From Holothuria scabra (taxonomy: Eukaryota > Echinodermata > Holothuroidea > Aspidochirotida > Holothuriidae), in the NCBI GenBank assembly GCA_037179385.1, contig CM074185.1, positions 8,303,371-8,367,370 of the forward strand: DNA of 64,000 nucleotides, written 5' to 3'. The translations under genes and the position numbers were made by a program. The notes below the pieces were generated by a model, which was not told where the DNA came from, ran no database searches, and saw nothing but the letters and a program-made list of their open reading frames with translations. This document shows positions 1-11,380 of this stretch, in pieces (position 1 is the stretch's first letter; the number at the start of each line of letters is the position of its first letter).

Positions 1-1555
1 CCATTGGCCTACGCAAGGGGGTCATCGGGCCATGACGCCCCTCCCTCACGGAAACCATTTTTTCAGATCCTGAAAATGCGTTACAAAGAAAAGCTAAAAA
101 TAAAGACTATTTAGATTCTCTTTACGAGCATGAAAACGCAATTTTCGGCCATCTGACGGTAGCGATTCTTCAAAAAGTTTCTGTACATAGGCCTAACGCT
201 CTGAGCCAAAATTGGTGGCGCTCTGCTGAGATCGTCTTTCGGGCAAAATTAAATTTTTCGGGTCAAAGCATGCTTTAATAACTTTCTGATTACTTTGCAA
301 TTTGCGAACTTATGTTGAAGGGAGCATTTTGTTGCAATATACATATCGACCTCTTAGATTCTTCGTGTAAGTTTGGGAGTAGCATTTTCGTCCATCTGAG
401 GGGCCGATTACGAAATTTTCTGTACGCTCCGCGCAAACTGATGGTGACGCTCTGCCCATGTAGCCTTTACGGCAGAATTAAATTATTTCGGTCAAGAAAA
501 ACTTAAACCTGAAATTCTACCTTACGCTTTTGCCGATGTCTGATGCTCTTTCATTTTGACTCCTAAAGTACGCAAAGTAAAAGCAAAGTTTACTTCGAAA
601 AAGGAACGAGCATGGCATTAAATTGCATGAAAAGACACTCACAGTGTACCTCAAGGCAAAAAATTCAAAAATATATATTTAAGAGCATAAAAATGAATTC
701 TAACAGTCCAACTCCCAAATGTATAGGACATTCCTGAGCTGAGATATAAAATATTAAAACTTATTCACTCAACTAAAAATGGTATATTGCGCACTAATTT
801 GTGATGTCATTGTTGTACTACTCAAATTACAATCTTTTCTGAAAGTTACTGCACCTTTTATCAAGGTGTAATAGATCTCTTACTCTCATAGGGTGAGGTG
901 ATGTAATTAATTAAGCCCTCTCTGTGCAATATGCAATGCAAGCAAACATGAAGTGTTCAAGGTCATAAAAACTTTTTTAATTTTAAAGGGAAACAAAGCA
1001 TGTAATGTGAGTTGTACAACAAGAAAGTCACAACTTATTGGGAAATGGAACAATTTGTTTTAAGTAAATAAACTTCAACATTTTATATCTCAGCTCAGGA
1101 ATGTCCTATTAAGATGGGAGTTTGACTGTAACTCACCTTTAATGCTCTTGAATGTATCTTTGATTTTTTTTGACTTGAGGTACACTTTAAATTCAGTTTT
1201 ATCCCCATGAACAACCACAACTAACGGGTAGATGCGCACTGTTCAACAAGGTTTCTTGATTGGTTGTTACCATTGTATTGTATCGATTGTATTCTTTGTT
1301 AAGGTTAGGGATTAGGTTAGCGATTAGAGCGGTCGTTAGTTAGGAAATTTCTCGTTAAACAGTGGGCATCGCCCCCAATTAATTCAACTTTCAAGAAAAT
1401 TCAAATAACGTCAAAAATCTTGCACCACTTTGCATCGAGGCTCCTTGGTAAAGGCAAAATTTTTTAAAATTTCTCCCTTCCTCAAGGCCAGTCATCACTC
1501 AATATACTGCATGCCCCCTCTTCAGAGACAACCTGCGTATACCGTGACCACTGGA
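1..1555 (+). mobile_element. Composite hAT-like interior copy, edge of window
   Basis: The start (GGCCTACGCAAGGGG, then CCTCCCTCACGGA and a CCATT motif) matches the nested element starting at 21361. The end, about 1430-1548 (a ...CTCAATATACTGC... stretch followed by a degraded CACTGG), matches about 22650-22771. It also carries the recurrent GC-rich hairpin module at about 395-470 and is interrupted by a foldback MITE at 643-1187. No transposase reading frame is visible. The true left end may lie outside the window. Confidence 0.55.
643..1187. mobile_element. Foldback MITE, copy A
   Basis: Both ends carry AGTGTACCTCAAG-type sequence in inverted orientation, and the two halves are inverted copies of each other over roughly 200 bp each. 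The shared TGAGCTGAGATATAAAAT motif appears forward near 735 and reversed near 1085. Closely related copies sit at 26063-26604 and 37948-38488. The element is non-coding. The transcribed strand would fold into a long imperfect hairpin. The superfamily is undetermined because I could not identify a clear target duplication. Confidence 0.7.
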
Positions 1556-1804
1556 CCTGTCACACACAAAAAGTAGACTATTACTAGCAGCCATCTTGCT
1601 AAGCCTATACTCACGAGTGACAGTTATGTAGGAAGTCTTTGCTCAAAAAACACTGATAGTGAACATAAATAAGGGGAAATTTTAACCGATAATGCTTCAA
1701 CGAATAAAACATACCACCGTAATACAACAATAACAATGCATCGATGATACTTTGAAGTAAAAATTTCTTCGCGCTCATAATTGACTTTGGTGTCTAATAC
1801 TTTA

Positions 1805-4412
1805 TTGTCCCAATAACAAAAAAAAAGCCCTTTATAATGTAGAACTCTTTCTTCGAATGAACTCAGAGGACGTAACACGATAGCGTGTAAATTTCGAAGT
1901 GACCTCAACTTTGCAAAAATAGCTGAACTGAGTCAACTGAGAATTTCCTATAAATGAGATAAGGTATACAATTCATCGGCGGCGGAAGCGGGGGGGGGGG
2001 GGGGCAGGGGGCCTGGCCCCCAATAACTGAATGTCGCAAAATAAATTTTTGCAAAAGTAGGCCTAATTAAACAAATTTAAGTTGTTTTTATTACATTTCG
2101 GGTATTCTTTGGCTCAAATATTACTTTTCAGAGTGCAAAAGTAGCAAAGTTTCCAGGGGCCCCCACGTTAACGATAACCTTTAGGAGAGTTTATTTTCGC
2201 CCTTCAAACAGTTGCAGGGCATAATACAATTGTGCCCCACTCTGAATTTCGGAATAAATTCAGGTAGACTGTGACCGTAGAGCAGGATAATAGGAATCTA
2301 TATCCTATTTCCTGCACTATGACTGTGACAAACTTCATCATATATCTTCGGAATCTCTTGACTTTTTACCCTTCTGGTTTCTGAATGGATAATTTTCTAC
2401 AGATTTGGAGTAGCTAAAACTGGCTACCTTGGTGTGGATTAAAGTGTGCTCCTAGCATCTGGCATGTTTTTTTACCTCCTGTATGAATTTTTTTCAATTC
2501 CCGGGATGCACAAAATCGTTCCAAAATCTTATTTGGTGTGGTGGGCAGAATATTTGGGTCTATTAGTTCAAAAACTTTTATTCGCGACCGTTAACTACAC
2601 AGATAATCACAATACAATGCCCCAAATTGTCGAATATCCAGATTGTTTCAAGCATTTGCCCGAAAATGGAAAAATATCATAGTAAGGGTAACATATTTAC
2701 GAAAAGTTAAAGAGATAAAAAAAAATCGCGACGCATTTGGGAAGCCTGTGGCTTAAAAGAAACAATTATTCTTGTGACTGTTTATAAATTTTGTGTAACA
2801 CAATACCCGAATGACCGATTAATTTCATAGCTTCAAATCTTTGCCGAAAAAAAGAAGACGCTATATTTAAAGTACAATTTTCATGGAAAATAAAAAAGAT
2901 CTGCGACACATTTGGGTAAAATGTGGAAAAAGGTCTTCGTCATCCAGTCATCCAAACTTCACACAGTAGTCTTGCAAAAATTTGCCCGAAATCGTCAAAT
3001 ATTCGGGCAAAGGTTAAAAAATGCTGGGACGTTTTCAATTGCCAAATTAATTGAACTGATAGGCAGGAGGGTGTTCAGGTGCCCCAAAGTTTGCCATCGA
3101 TCCTGCTCTAGAGCCAAATACAGGTAATGGTTATGAAAATCGGGTAATTTGTTTTTCAATACTTTAATAATGTAGTGTGAGAATGTCTTCCGGTAAGCCT
3201 GCCTGAAAATTCATTTCAACACACCTTGTAACGTGACAATTCTGTCAAAAAGTGTTACTAATTGAAGAAAAATCATCTACTTCATTTCATCCAACTTATG
3301 GTGGTGCACCACTTAGACCGCTTCATGGCAGAATTTAAGTTTCAAGTGAACATTTTTTGCAAAAGGAAACTCAAAATAGCGACTGCTTAGATCCCCCTAT
3401 AATCCCTGGAAATGCCATTTTCACGTGTCTGAGGGGTCGGGTATTTCAAAATTTTCTGTACCCTTTGCGCCAACCAAAGTTGGCGCTCCGTTTAGTCTTT
3501 CTGGCTGAATTTTAGTTTGGAGTGAACGTATATCTGCAATTGAAACTTAAAACAGTGACTGCTTGGATCCCCTTCACAAGTCTGGGAAATGTCATTTTCG
3601 ACTGTCTGAGAGGTACGAATCTTCAAATTTTCTGGACGCTCCGCGCCAACCAGTAGTGGCGCTCCGCTTTCACTGTCTTACAGGCAGAATTACATTTTTC
3701 GGGCAAAAATATTCTGCCCCAAAACTGAAATGCTCCCCGACGCCTCCGGAAATACCTTAGGCGTGCACTGGAACAGCTGCTTGCAAAATTCAGCAGGATT
3801 CCGGATTTGCAATCCTAGGATACATTGTCCAGTGGAGTAATGAACTGAGCTAATCAGTATCTCAAAACTGTGTTTGAATGTGAGAAAATTCACAGATTTT
3901 TCTCACCAGAATTAAAGACAACTAAACCTGGCAAATGCCATTTCCAGCCATCTGGGAAGTTTTAAAATCCAAAATTTTCTTTGTACGCTCCGCGCCAACC
4001 GGTGGTGGCGCTACGCTTAGATAGTAAACTCCAACCACCCCCTACAAAAGTCTCCACAGCCCCACCACAAAAAGTCCTAGCTCTGCCTCTGCCCTGGGCC
4101 CCGCCCCGATGGGGTTTTGTGCTTCCCGCAATACAGGACGCCTTACGGCGTCATCATTTTGTCGGCTGCCGAAAACTTGTGCCCCCCCCAGTAAAAAACA
4201 TCTTCCGCCGCCTATGCAAATTCCTTACCATCTAAAACAAAATGGTCTATTTGACCATTGATTTGGTCTACAATTTTGCATCGACCCAAACTATGGTCAA
4301 AATTTTGACATAGACTAAGGTCAAAAATTACAAATTTATGATCAACCCGACTATCAGTTGTTAACTTTTGCAATAGTTTGGATCAGCAATTTATCCATGG
4401 ATTGGGTCCGTA
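1805..4412 (+). repeat. Direct-repeat block A-B, interrupted on the left
   Basis: Sequence at 1805-1975 plus 4225-4412 is collinear and in the same orientation as 63625-63790 plus 63840-63977, with the element at 1977-4212 inserted between the two parts. It is the only sequence near the palindrome edges that is direct rather than inverted. B carries GACCCAA near its start and TTGGGTC near its end. It is non-coding. Confidence 0.65.
1977..4212 (+). mobile_element. Terminal-inverted-repeat element, CGGCGGCGGAAG ends
   Basis: The left end reads CGGCGGCGGAAG followed by a G run. The right end reads CTTCCGCCGCC preceded by a C run, giving 11-12-bp terminal inverted repeats. An uninterrupted homologous site is present at about 63775-63800, so this is an insertion. 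Flanks CAATTCAT and CAAATTCC suggest a degraded 8-bp duplication. Hairpin modules occur at about 3420-3500, 3595-3680 and 3940-4025. No transposase was recognised, so it is probably non-autonomous and hAT-like. Confidence 0.65.
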
Positions 4413-4429
4413 GGTAATTAGTTGAGTGA

Positions 4430-5731
4430 TTTCGGTAATTCTTTCCCGCATGGAATTGTGGCACACCGTGGGATATACAAACCATGCTCAGCACATAATA
4501 TACGGCATTCCCTAGTTTTCGTCATAACGTAAACACAACACTAAGTGTTTGGCCAGTTCGAACAAAAAAATTGTGGTTTCAGTCCTACTGCAAACCTTTT
4601 ACAGTACGCCAAAAAGACAGTTTAGACTCTATCCACTGCACTAAACCACACTTGAGATCCCTCTTTATGTTATGAATGGATTAGGAAGGAATGATTCTAC
4701 CAAATTTTTATGTAAATTCACATTTTGTAACAAGTGTTGTAGGTGCGGGGTTAGTTGGTTTATCCCGACGATTTGGAGGATGTGCGCACCATGCATGTAC
4801 CGGAGCCCACGGCCAGTGATTTACCCATAGTTTAAGAGTGTAATTAATTATAGCCGATTTCAGTGCTATGTTTGGAACATGGAAGTACTACCTCCGAAGT
4901 AGTACTTAAATACTAGGACTTCGCGCTAGATCCATAGTGGCCATAGCACTAGTACGGTGACTACTCGCATATTACACTGCCAGGCAAAATATTTTAACCA
5001 AAGAGGCAACGGGCATGGGTGTACGGGAAGACATTTCGCAGGAGACGGAGGGTGTTTGCCATATTGGCAAACACCGCTGCTTGTTGCACTGCCCATTGAA
5101 CTTTCCCCTTGCTCTGAAAATGCAAATTCAGTGCCATGAAATAGAGTAAGCATTTCCCTTCTCGGTGTGGGGGGAGGGTGCAGCCACTGCCAGGGAGCGA
5201 GATGGGTGGACCTAAGGGAAAACGGGTGTGAGGGAGTTGCACTACTAGTTTCCCGTATAGTTAATTGTTGGTGTTGGCAAAAAGGGAGGGATGAGGCTGT
5301 AAAAGCTCCCCTTGGATCCACGCCTAAGGAACCCTGAGAAACATACTAGGACTTAAAACTCGGACACAGAACTGGTGAATAAGCCCAACGTGTAGGTATA
5401 TTTCTCATACAGTAGCTGCGTAGTGCACTATGTTGTACATATAAGCCACACAGATAAACATAACATCATTACAACAATTACTTCATAATCATGTCTAATC
5501 AAAGAATAAATGTAAACTGAAATACTGCATAGAACCTCAATTTTTGAAATACGGTCTATAACGAATCACAATTTGTCACATGAATAGAGTCGGGGTGTAG
5601 CCACTTCAAAAGTGTAGCCTCAGCTTTTACACTAAAGGGCATTTTGCAATCTGTGATGTATTTCTGAAATTGCGGAAGGAACATTGCTTGTTAGGGATCA
5701 CTAATGTATGACGTAGTTATTGGAAATGTAC
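4430..5731. other. Outer left arm, no gene seen
   Basis: This non-coding stretch is matched inverted in the outer right arm at about 58560-59620, 61518-61733 and 63438-63600. It contains the empty sites for right-arm insertions: about 4618-4625 for the element at 61734, about 4826-4833 for the one at 59620, about 5080-5090 for the 35-bp palindrome and about 5400-5412 for the 30-bp palindrome. Reading frames here are not conserved between arms. Confidence 0.6.
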
Positions 5732-5739
5732 ATGGTCAC

Positions 5740-6810
5740 CAGTGGCGTAGCCAGGATGCGATTTTTTTTTTTGGGGGGGGGGGGGCCTAGGTAACAAATT
5801 GGGGGGCCTGGTACCTCCGAGGGTCAGACACGGCAAGACTATCTAAGCGGAGCGCCACCATCAGTTGGCGCGGAGTGTACAAGAAAATTTTGGACTTTAA
5901 AACCCCTCCAGATGGCCGGAAACGGCACTTTTCAGGTGTTTTAAGCTGGATGTATCCAGCCTTGAAATACGAATCTCATGTCTGCGACTTCTCAAATAAT
6001 TAGAATAAAAAATCAATCTATGAAAAATGGTAATATATACACTTTTCAGGGCCCCCGAAACTGGGCACTTCTGATCTGTGGCCTGGAGGATGAGACTAAA
6101 GGGAACCGGTATCTCCCTTCCCCTTGGGAAAAATTGAAAATATCAGAAGGACGTAGATCGCAAATGCGGCAATATTTGAATCTAAGCGGAGCGCCACCAT
6201 CAGTTGGCGCGGAGCGTACAAGAAAATTTTGGGCTTTAAAACCCTTCCAGATGGCCGGAAACGGCACTTCCCACGTGTTTTAAACTGGATGTACCCAGCC
6301 GCAAATGCGCCAATATTTGAATGGATTTCAGCTTACCTCAGGCAGTACCTTACCCTTTAACAGGAAAACCAAAAGTAGTTGTGTCCCCCTCTGAGAAACT
6401 TTCTTTCTAGATGCAAAATGGTGCTATGTTTGGCAAAACTTTGAACTGAGTACAGGCCTAAGTTTTAGGATTTTCCCTTTTTGGGAAGCATGAAAAATAT
6501 CAAAATATTTTTAGTTTTTGTAGAGATTTTACGGTATCTAATTTAGTGAAAGTAGGCATTTTGAAGTTATTACTTGATTTCATACGTACGCACAAAATGT
6601 GTTTTACACACATTCATCCATGTTTTTTTTTTAATTTTTACACATTTTATTTATTTACTGTTTTGAAGTTTATTTCCGTTCAAACATTTTATTTTTTTCA
6701 ATTACTTTATCAGTACGCAAAAAATCTGGGGGGGGGGGGCCTGAAGAAAATCTGGGGGGCCTAGGCCCCCCAGGGCCCCCCCCCCCCCCCCCCCCGTAGC
6801 TACGCCACTG
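5740..6810 (+). mobile_element. hAT non-autonomous element, left arm only
   Basis: Termini are CAGTGGCGTAGC and GTAGCTACGCCACTG, flanked by a perfect 8-bp duplication ATGGTCAC (5732-5739 and 6811-6818). The right arm has the single-copy empty site GTGACCAT at 58556-58563. An 8-bp duplication and CA...TG ends fit the hAT superfamily. The interior holds two direct copies of the hairpin module (about 5840-5960 and 6180-6300), and both ends have long G or C runs. There is no transposase, so it is non-autonomous. Confidence 0.9.
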
Positions 6811-7842
6811 ATGGTCACAGAGGCGGCGTCAGGGGGTGGCAGGCGACGGCTTCATTGGCAAGAAAATGTGAAAGGAGAAGGGTAAAGAATAGACTCAAAG
6901 AAGAACATGAGCACTCAACTCATGCATCCGTTCCACCACCCATCAAATACCCTGGCACCGCCCATGCATGACAGCATTTGACGTTTTATTTCTTTGTCTG
7001 AGCACATTCATTAACATTAAATCCCCCTCCCTTAATTCCTTTCCTCCACCCCCACCTGTCCACCATTAATTGAACACCTCTAGGCCTATAGGTATTTCTT
7101 TTAGACCCATACATACAATGTTCCAAGGTCAGTTAATAGATATCCAAGTAAAAAACATCGATTGAAATAAAAATCCGCTTTAAAAAGTCCCGACAAATGG
7201 GAAAGGGTCGTGGGCGTCGCAAGTTTCAACCAGAAGGGTATAAGTAAGTTAAAGCAAAAACCTTTTCTGTAACTCTCAAGCAAGTCAATGATTTACTTAA
7301 AGAAAGTAATTTCAAATTTCTCATTTCTCATTTCACTCCCACTGCCTTTACCCACTTGTCCATGATTGGAATTCTCAGATAGGGTTACCGTCTTTCTTAA
7401 GGTTCATACCTCCCGTCCATTTTTTTCGTCGACTTAATAACATGCAAATTACAAAGGCATATTAATATGTAACACATAGCAATAATAATTCTTGAAGAAG
7501 AAAGAACACACAACAAATAAACGTTTTTTAATCGCAATATTTTACACTTTAATATCGAAAAAACAATTGTTGGGTTGTGAACTAAAGAAATTTTCGATAG
7601 TTGTCCTTAGCAGACATGCTAAGGACGGATTGAGTAATATGTTCTAGTAAGTAGTTAGAATACTTAAAATGAGAGTAAATCTAAGTATGTTTTTATGTAT
7701 ATGGGTGCGTGCTAAATTGCAGTATACGAAGAAAAGTATAGAGAAATTCCAAAGATAAATTTCAAACTTTGTCTTTCCGTAAGGGAAAAAGAACTGTACT
7801 TAAGCTAGACTTGCGCAAGGAGCATGGATTTTTATCATTTTT
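6811..7842. other. Non-coding arm sequence
   Basis: This is homologous to about 57510-58555 in inverted orientation. I see no conserved reading frame, RNA gene or clear element boundary. Confidence 0.5.
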
Positions 7843-8095
7843 ATCATTCGTTCTAACGAGTTATTAATTCTTTCTAACGAATTATTAATTCGTTCTAACG
7901 AATTATTAATTCGTTCTAACGAATAATTAATTCGTTCTAACGAATTATTAATTCGTTCTAACGAATTATTAATTCGTTCTAACGAATTATTAATTCGTTC
8001 TAACGAATAATTAATTCGTTCTAACAAATTATTAATTCGTTCTAACGAATTATTAATTCGTTATTACGAACTATCAATCCGTTATTACGATTTGC
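7843..8095 (-). repeat. 21-bp minisatellite, about 11 copies
   Basis: The unit is approximately TTCGTTCTAACGAATTATTAA repeated head to tail, with degenerate units at both edges. Because 21 is divisible by 3, the minus strand shows a periodic heptapeptide (ERINNSL) that is a by-product of the repeat. The right-arm counterpart at 56407-56545 has only about six units, so copy number differs between arms. Confidence 0.9.
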
Positions 8096-8384
8096 TAGAG
8101 ATTTACCATGACACCTTCGGCGCGCTGTGCATGCAGCACTTGGCGTTCTCTTCCCTCACAACCTGAAAGCGAAGAAGGAACACTTAGCTGGGAGAAGATC
8201 ATTTTTAAATTACCCACGTGCGCACATCATCGCAACGCTGACTTTTTTTTAAATAACCCCAGATTCGTTTTTAATAAATTAAAATAATAAATAGTTCAGC
8301 TATTCAAATTATTCATTCATGCCTATAAATTTATTATTCGTAAGAACGAGTTCAATTGTTCCAACACCCCTAAAAATATATCAG

Positions 8385-8480
8385 CTCCGACAGGCCTGAT
8401 AGGACTGGAACCTACCAGCAGGGAGTCTAACCCAAAGGGAACCTCTGAAACTCATGCTGCTAGGCGCTCTCTCGACTTCA
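8385..8480 (-). other. tRNA-like T-arm, possible SINE remnant
   Basis: On the minus strand a GGTAGG / TTCCAGT / CCTATC stem-loop resembles a tRNA T-arm (Pol III B box). The counterpart at about 56040-56120 keeps it. I could not find a convincing A box or a full cloverleaf, so this may be a decayed tRNA-derived SINE or coincidence. Confidence 0.25.
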
Positions 8481-10450
8481 ACCATTCATTCGTGCTTACT
8501 CCCAATGATAACTATGTGGATACAAATCCTGTTTGGCTAAGCTTGAGTATAGACGGCGAAATCATGCATTTCTGTACCTTCGCCGAACGATCCTTTGCCA
8601 GAGAGTCCGGAAGACTTTTAAAAAAAGTTTCTGTATCTTTCCCTTCAAATGATTATAGGGTGTAACTGTGTCCAGTTATCACGTTACAAGCCAATATATG
8701 ATCATAACCATTTAGAATATAAACTAGATCAATTATTGTCGACTATAAAATGTGGCGAGTAACGGACGTGACCATGAATGTGCGAATCCAGCCTGTGCAA
8801 GAGGGATAAGTTTCGTGCGGGGAGGGCGGAGGGGGGGGGGGTGGGCGCTATCTGCATCTCGAAATGAAATGCGAGTTGTTGTCTGCGTGGTCCAGGGATC
8901 AGCGTTATGGCCACTGGCATTGTCCACCGGCGCGGCTAGTCCCAGTGAAAAACGACAAAAAGTGGTTTTCTAAGACTGGAGTAACTCGGATGAAAACTGG
9001 AGCAACTTGAATAACACCATTTTTTTTATTGTACAGATTACTACACTGTCCCGTTGAGTAGGGAAACGGTTCCCTCAACTTTGACGAATCATTTTGAAGG
9101 TTGAAAAGTTTTTTCGTCGGAATGTTAGGTATATTCACTGTTCAAGTTTGAAAGAAATTGTAATTTTCTGCATCAAAATTTGAGCTAAAATAGTTTTAAA
9201 CCGAACAGACAAAATCACTATTCCCAATTCAGTTTTTCTGCTGATTCTTCTTCACATGTTCGATGACCCATGCATCACTTCCATTCTCTTTGAGAGGTTG
9301 AAATCCACAATAAGGGTTAAAGGTGTATTTCGGAGGATTTCCAATCATGTGCAAAGTAAGTCGTGCTTGAATTACCCTCAAAGCAAACGAATTAACAAAT
9401 ATCGACTCTGATTACTCTACATTTTGGGGCATTTCGAATTTTGCGAAGTCTGATGTGGATGGCTGATTATTGGTAACAATATATAAAAAGGCTGCCTGGC
9501 GAAATCCTACAGAGTTTTGAGGTTGTTCAAAATTAAGATGCCAGCAGACGAGAGATGCGCACATGTGGGACATTTAACCTACCGAGTTCGCCTTGGCACG
9601 GATTAGTCGAAATTAAAGCTTTGTTTACCAGTCACAACATTTATATGCGAGCATGGCAGTAGACTTTGCCTGTTGTGAAATGGTGGAATCAAGACAAAGT
9701 CTTTGCTGTCCCGCCGCCAAGTTATGAAATACCCATTGGCTTTCTTCGGAATAACCTCACAAGGCCATATGGATCAAGTGGAGCAAATAGTAACATTCGG
9801 TATGTTGTTGATTTGTGCATTTGAAACTATTACATAGCTACTGCTTCAGTGACTGAAAGTACGATTTTTATCAAAATTGATTGAAGAACAACAATATGAA
9901 GACCACGTGATGAAGACGAAAAACCCTTTCAACTCACCAAATATCTTAATTTCACCCAGCTTGACGAATTTCGACTAATATGTACTTCGCACAAACTTCA
10001 AGCTAGGTCCGAAATGTTGACATTCGATCTCGTAAACTGTGCAGAAACTCATGAGGTTGCAACTTTATACAGCTTTAAAAGCGGTCATTAGTCGTCTCAA
10101 ACTACAATTTTACAAGTAGTCTACAGAAATGCTCAATTGGCACCATGCTCTTTGATTGACGTCAAACTCGAAAATGCAGAGAAGCTCATATTACAGAGCG
10201 TGTACTGAGAATTTTCTCATTATAGTTATGTCCTTCTGCACTCACCAGGGTATGTCCTGAAGCAACCAAGTGGGGTTGTTCCTGGATGAGGTTTAGGGAC
10301 TAGAAATTAGTAGATTGAGAGAACTTGAATTGTGTAGCGCGATCCGGTGATGAACATGTAAGCTTAAATGCTAGTGATGGACAATTTGGGAAGTATTACT
10401 TCTTACACTTCTGGTGACTTAGCATGATGATGTTAGAATTTCTTAGAAAA
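8480..10450. other. Non-coding arm sequence with divergence transition
   Basis: No gene was recognised. This is where arm-to-arm identity changes. Up to about 9.35 kb many substitutions and small indels separate the arms. From about 9.5 kb inward differences drop to a few percent or less. Confidence 0.5.
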
Positions 10451-10734
10451 CTTGGCTTTTTGATGGCTGGTGACACCACATGACCTTTGAACTTGCCCAA
10501 AGCAAGAAGGTTTTACTATCAACCAAGTGCACATACTTAATATAATTGTATCCAAGTTTCCTACCTACGTTTCCTAGGTAACTTATTTACAAGGTTTTCG
10601 ACAAATGGGGACCTCAGATGACCTTTGACTTTGATAACATTTGATGACGTTTGAGCTGCACCCAAAGAGGTCCCTCCTCTCAACATAGCGAATCTATAAA
10701 TCAAATATCACCAGAAAGCTCAAAGGTATGGAAC

Positions 10735-11310
10735 GCCAAAATGGCAAGGTTTGTTGTTCCAAATTATTTCGTTCATTTGTTTGTCGTTGTTCATTTCTAT
10801 TTCGTTGCTATTTTTCATTTTGTTCCTTTCTTATTTCGTTGTCTAATTCTATTTTGTTTTCAAATTTTATTCCGTACTCAATTTTAAATTCGATGCCCAT
10901 TTCTATTTCGTTGCCTAGTTCTATTTTGTTGTCTATTTCTGTTTTGTTATCTACTTTTTATCCGCTATCACTCTAATTCGTTGCCTATTTTTATTTTATT
11001 GTTAACTGCTATTTCGTTGTCAATTTATTATTCGTTGTTCATTTCTATTTCGTTGTCTAGTTCTATTTCGTCGTCTATTTCTGTTGTGTTGTCAACCTCT
11101 AATTTGTTGTCACTTTCTAATGCGTTGTCTATTTTTAATCCGTTGTTCATTTCTATTTCGTTGCCAAGTGCTGTTTCGTTGCTCCTCGCGATGTGGTTGT
11201 TCCTATCTAGCCTGTTGTGTAAATGCAGTTCGTCGCATTTTTCAAGTTTGTTGATCATTTTTAATCGGTTGTTCATTTTTAATCGGTTCTTCTCGATAGA
11301 TGGCGTTCCA
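10735..11310 (-). repeat. 18-bp minisatellite, about 30 units
   Basis: On the minus strand the degenerate unit is close to GACAACGAAATAGAAATA. The period of 18 gives open frames with a hexapeptide rhythm (for example DNEIEM) that are unlikely to be genes. The copy in the right arm is 52140-52715, with nearly the same length. Confidence 0.85.
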
Positions 11311-11321
11311 TAGTGGCCGCC

Positions 11322-11380
11322 CCGAATTGAACCAATTGGTTAGAAACTGAGCCATAAAACCACATCTAACTAGCCCCTCC
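11322..11380 (-). repeat. Dispersed tRNA-like repeat fragment
   Basis: A copy of a short family whose plus-strand core is GAACCAATTGGTTAGAAACTG followed by a GGCC/AGCC-GTAAAAC stretch. It is related to the loci at 16455, 21850, 22345, 33497, 56686 and 57075. On the other strand the family contains GGTTCAAGTC, similar to a Pol III B box; this copy is degraded there. Confidence 0.4.

Noticed and set aside
5760..5790. G/C runs at many element ends as possible G-quadruplexes
   Set aside because: These are uninterrupted homopolymer runs typical of this hAT group and prone to sequencing error; no independent support for a regulatory role.
7800..8027. 75-residue frame with ERINNSL heptads
   Set aside because: By-product of a 21-bp minisatellite; the right arm does not preserve it.
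7843..8095. CRISPR-like array
   Set aside because: Repeats are contiguous with no unique spacers, and the genome is eukaryotic.
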